Shown here: positions 44,230 through 45,449 of the stretch, piece after piece
How positions within the stretch are numbered: the first letter of the stretch is position 1
Layout of the letters: every line of letters begins with the position of its first letter
Assembly: GCF_001632365.1 (NCBI RefSeq)
Contig: NW_024468517.1
Coordinates: 1-45,449 of the forward strand
Length of the DNA stretch: 45,449 nucleotides
From: Laetiporus sulphureus 93-53
Taxonomy: Eukaryota > Basidiomycota > Agaricomycetes > Polyporales > Laetiporaceae
Direction of reading: 5' to 3'
The notes under the pieces: generated by a model
The model's input: the letters and a program-made list of their open reading frames with translations, nothing else
Told to the model about the DNA's origin: nothing
Database searches by the model: none
Program-made: the position numbers and the translations under genes

Positions 44230-45449
44230 ATGGATCTTGAACCGCAACCACCATCTCCTTCCGCTAGCGCCGGGGGCTCGTCCTCCTCGTCAACGGAACT
44301 CGTGCACACAGACTACACCCCCAAACTTACACTAGCTGTCCGACAGGCCTTACGGCAATGGCAGGTTCAGGGACCCTCTGAGCTGCTCACTGACATCGAC
44401 TCTGTGATCGATGCCGCCTTTGCGATTCATCAGGCAGTGCTTCAAGTCGTCGGCCGTGCCGAGCTGTTGAACCGAAACAACACTGCCCTGGACGATCTCC
44501 ATAAACAGCGTCTTAGAGCTGTCGTGGACAAGTACCGCCCCCCCTTCTTCGACTCACACCATCGACCAGCACCCACCCCTGTCCTATCCCCCCCTCCGAC
44601 CACTGGACCCGACCTCACCGCGGCCCTCCAGGACCTTTGCTCCGCCCTCGACGCCAGGCTCGATGCCTTGGAGACTCGAATGGCGACTGCGGCCCCCCCG
44701 CCGCAGGCGAAGGCGCCCCCTCCTCCCAAACCTCAGGTACGTGGCACTCCCAAGAAGCGCTCGTACGCGGCGGCAGCTGCCCCTTCTCGTCCGGCTCCTC
44801 CCGTGACGACTCCGAACCCACCCGCTCCCCCGAAGGCTCACAGACCCAAGCACACCCCCGAGCCCTTGAGGTATGTGGTTCGCTTTGCTGGCTCCGCGCC
44901 GGCACACCTGCTTCAGACGCCCCCCGCCCAACTTGTCAGCGTGGTTAACGCAGCACTGGCTGCGATACCGACTGCTGGAGGAGTGGCTGCACTCGCGGCC
45001 TACCCGAGCTCCTCTGGCAACATCGTCCTGGCTTTTCCCGCTACCACCTCATACCGTCGCATTGACGAACACCTCCCGACCCTTCGTGCTGCCCTCAAGC
45101 TTGACCCGACACAACACGTCTCCAGGGATGTCAAGTGGTCTCGGATCCTCATAGGCAATGTCAGCACCAGGACAGCTCCAGGCGACGCTGTCCACTCGAC
45201 GTCGACTCTGTCGACCGAGCTCGTGAAGAACCCCACGCTTGCACGCCTCCGCATCACCCAACCTCCGCGCTGGGCACGTCGACCTGAGCAAATCGACGGT
45301 GCTCGCTCATCCGTGGTCCTCGGATTCGAAGACCCGGATGGCTCCGTCCTCACCGCCCTCCTTCAGACCCCCCTCTTCGCTTTCGGTACTCCCGTCACCA
45401 CGTCGCGCTGGCGTGATAAGCCACGCCTCCGGCAGTGTACGAGGTGCTG
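44230..45449 (+). CDS. ORF1 (gag-like) of a Tad-like LINE retrotransposon, open at the right edge
   Basis: An ATG at 44230 opens a frame with no stop to the window end, over 400 codons, beginning MDLEPQPPSPSASAGGSSSS. A Pro/Ala-rich region (PPPPKPQVRG, AAAAAPSRPAPP) separates an N-terminal helical part, which includes a possible coiled coil (ALQDLCSALDARLDALETRM), from a folded part: LRYVVRFAGSAPAHLLQTPP, WSRILIGNVSTRTAPG. The frame ends at the edge in QCTRC, which looks like the first half of a CCHC zinc knuckle. Proteins of this layout are ORF1 of non-LTR elements in fungi and bind the element RNA; ORF2 (endonuclease and reverse transcriptase) should follow to the right. Composition is richer in C and Pro codons than the neighbouring genes. 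The intact frame suggests a young copy. Confidence 0.75.
   Translation, partial: MDLEPQPPSPSASAGGSSSSSTELVHTDYTPKLTLAVRQALRQWQVQGPSELLTDIDSVIDAAFAIHQAVLQVVGRAELLNRNNTALDDLHKQRLRAVVDKYRPPFFDSHHRPAPTPVLSPPPTTGPDLTAALQDLCSALDARLDALETRMATAAPPPQAKAPPPPKPQVRGTPKKRSYAAAAAPSRPAPPVTTPNPPAPPKAHRPKHTPEPLRYVVRFAGSAPAHLLQTPPAQLVSVVNAALAAIPTAGGVAALAAYPSSSGNIVLAFPATTSYRRIDEHLPTLRAALKLDPTQHVSRDVKWSRILIGNVSTRTAPGDAVHSTSTLSTELVKNPTLARLRITQPPRWARRPEQIDGARSSVVLGFEDPDGSVLTALLQTPLFAFGTPVTTSRWRDKPRLRQCTRC

Noticed and set aside
44442..45353. Minus-strand frames opposite the LINE ORF1
   Set aside because: They arise from the Pro/Ala-rich, GC-rich plus-strand frame, which is longer, starts with an ATG and runs uninterrupted to the edge.
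1..45449. tRNA genes, CRISPR arrays and bacterial-type operators or terminators
   Set aside because: No tRNA-like box A/box B pair or spaced repeat array was noticed by eye, and the intron-rich genes show the DNA is fungal. A tRNA search program would be needed to exclude a small tRNA gene.

Overview
The window looks like genomic DNA of an agaricomycete (mushroom-forming or wood-decay basidiomycete). Genes are split by many short introns of about 50-70 nt with GT..AG borders, including exons of only 10-17 nt. Spacing is tight on both strands. The gene families are typical of this group: a multi-exon P450, a CPY-like carboxypeptidase, an adenylate-forming CoA ligase, a Stealth-type phosphotransferase, a Crinkler/RHS-type NTPase relic and a Tad-like LINE ORF1. 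All exon models were built by hand from splice signals, frame continuity and remembered family motifs. No alignment or search was run. For the ten full-length spliced models the summed exon lengths are a multiple of three.

Layout. 1-373: 3' end of an unidentified + strand gene. 1296-3116 (-): MetE C-terminal-domain-like methyltransferase. 3117-6736: mostly gene-free. 6737-10663 (+): DUG2-type protein (WD40 plus M20 peptidase). 11224-12807 (+): FIST_C-like protein. 13251-20436: an old imperfect tandem duplication. Its unit was the 3' part of the FIST gene, a Stealth-family gene, and the 3' part of a convergent nuclear gene for a probable mitochondrial protein. The window now holds an intact FIST gene, Stealth copy A, a relic of the mitochondrial-protein gene fused to a FIST relic, Stealth copy B, and an intact mitochondrial-protein gene (20132-21219, -). 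21921-24857 (-): cytochrome P450. 25000-29990: decayed region with a Crinkler/RHS NTPase relic and a second decayed gene. 29992-32706 (-): acyl/aryl-CoA ligase, head-to-head with USB1 (33063-34250, +). USB1 converges on an epoxide hydrolase (34396-36102, -). 36730-40027 (-): large RING-H2 protein. 40436-43090 (-): C-terminal half of a CPY-like carboxypeptidase joined to the 5' exons of an MFS transporter. 43200-43995 (-): relic of an NRPS-like adenylation domain. 44230 to the right edge (+): LINE ORF1, still open.

Functional picture. The left half mixes conserved housekeeping genes (one-carbon metabolism, glutathione breakdown, a mitochondrial protein). The right half carries conserved genes (USB1, RING protein) among oxidative or detoxifying enzymes (P450, CoA ligase, epoxide hydrolase) and a rearranged, transposon-bordered right end. 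The P450, CoA ligase and epoxide hydrolase could act on related aromatic or lipid substrates, but they are separated by relics and USB1, so no pathway cluster is claimed. I found no wholly new system. The best leads are the microhomology-bounded duplication that left two intact Stealth paralogues, and the MFS/carboxypeptidase junction inside an intron.
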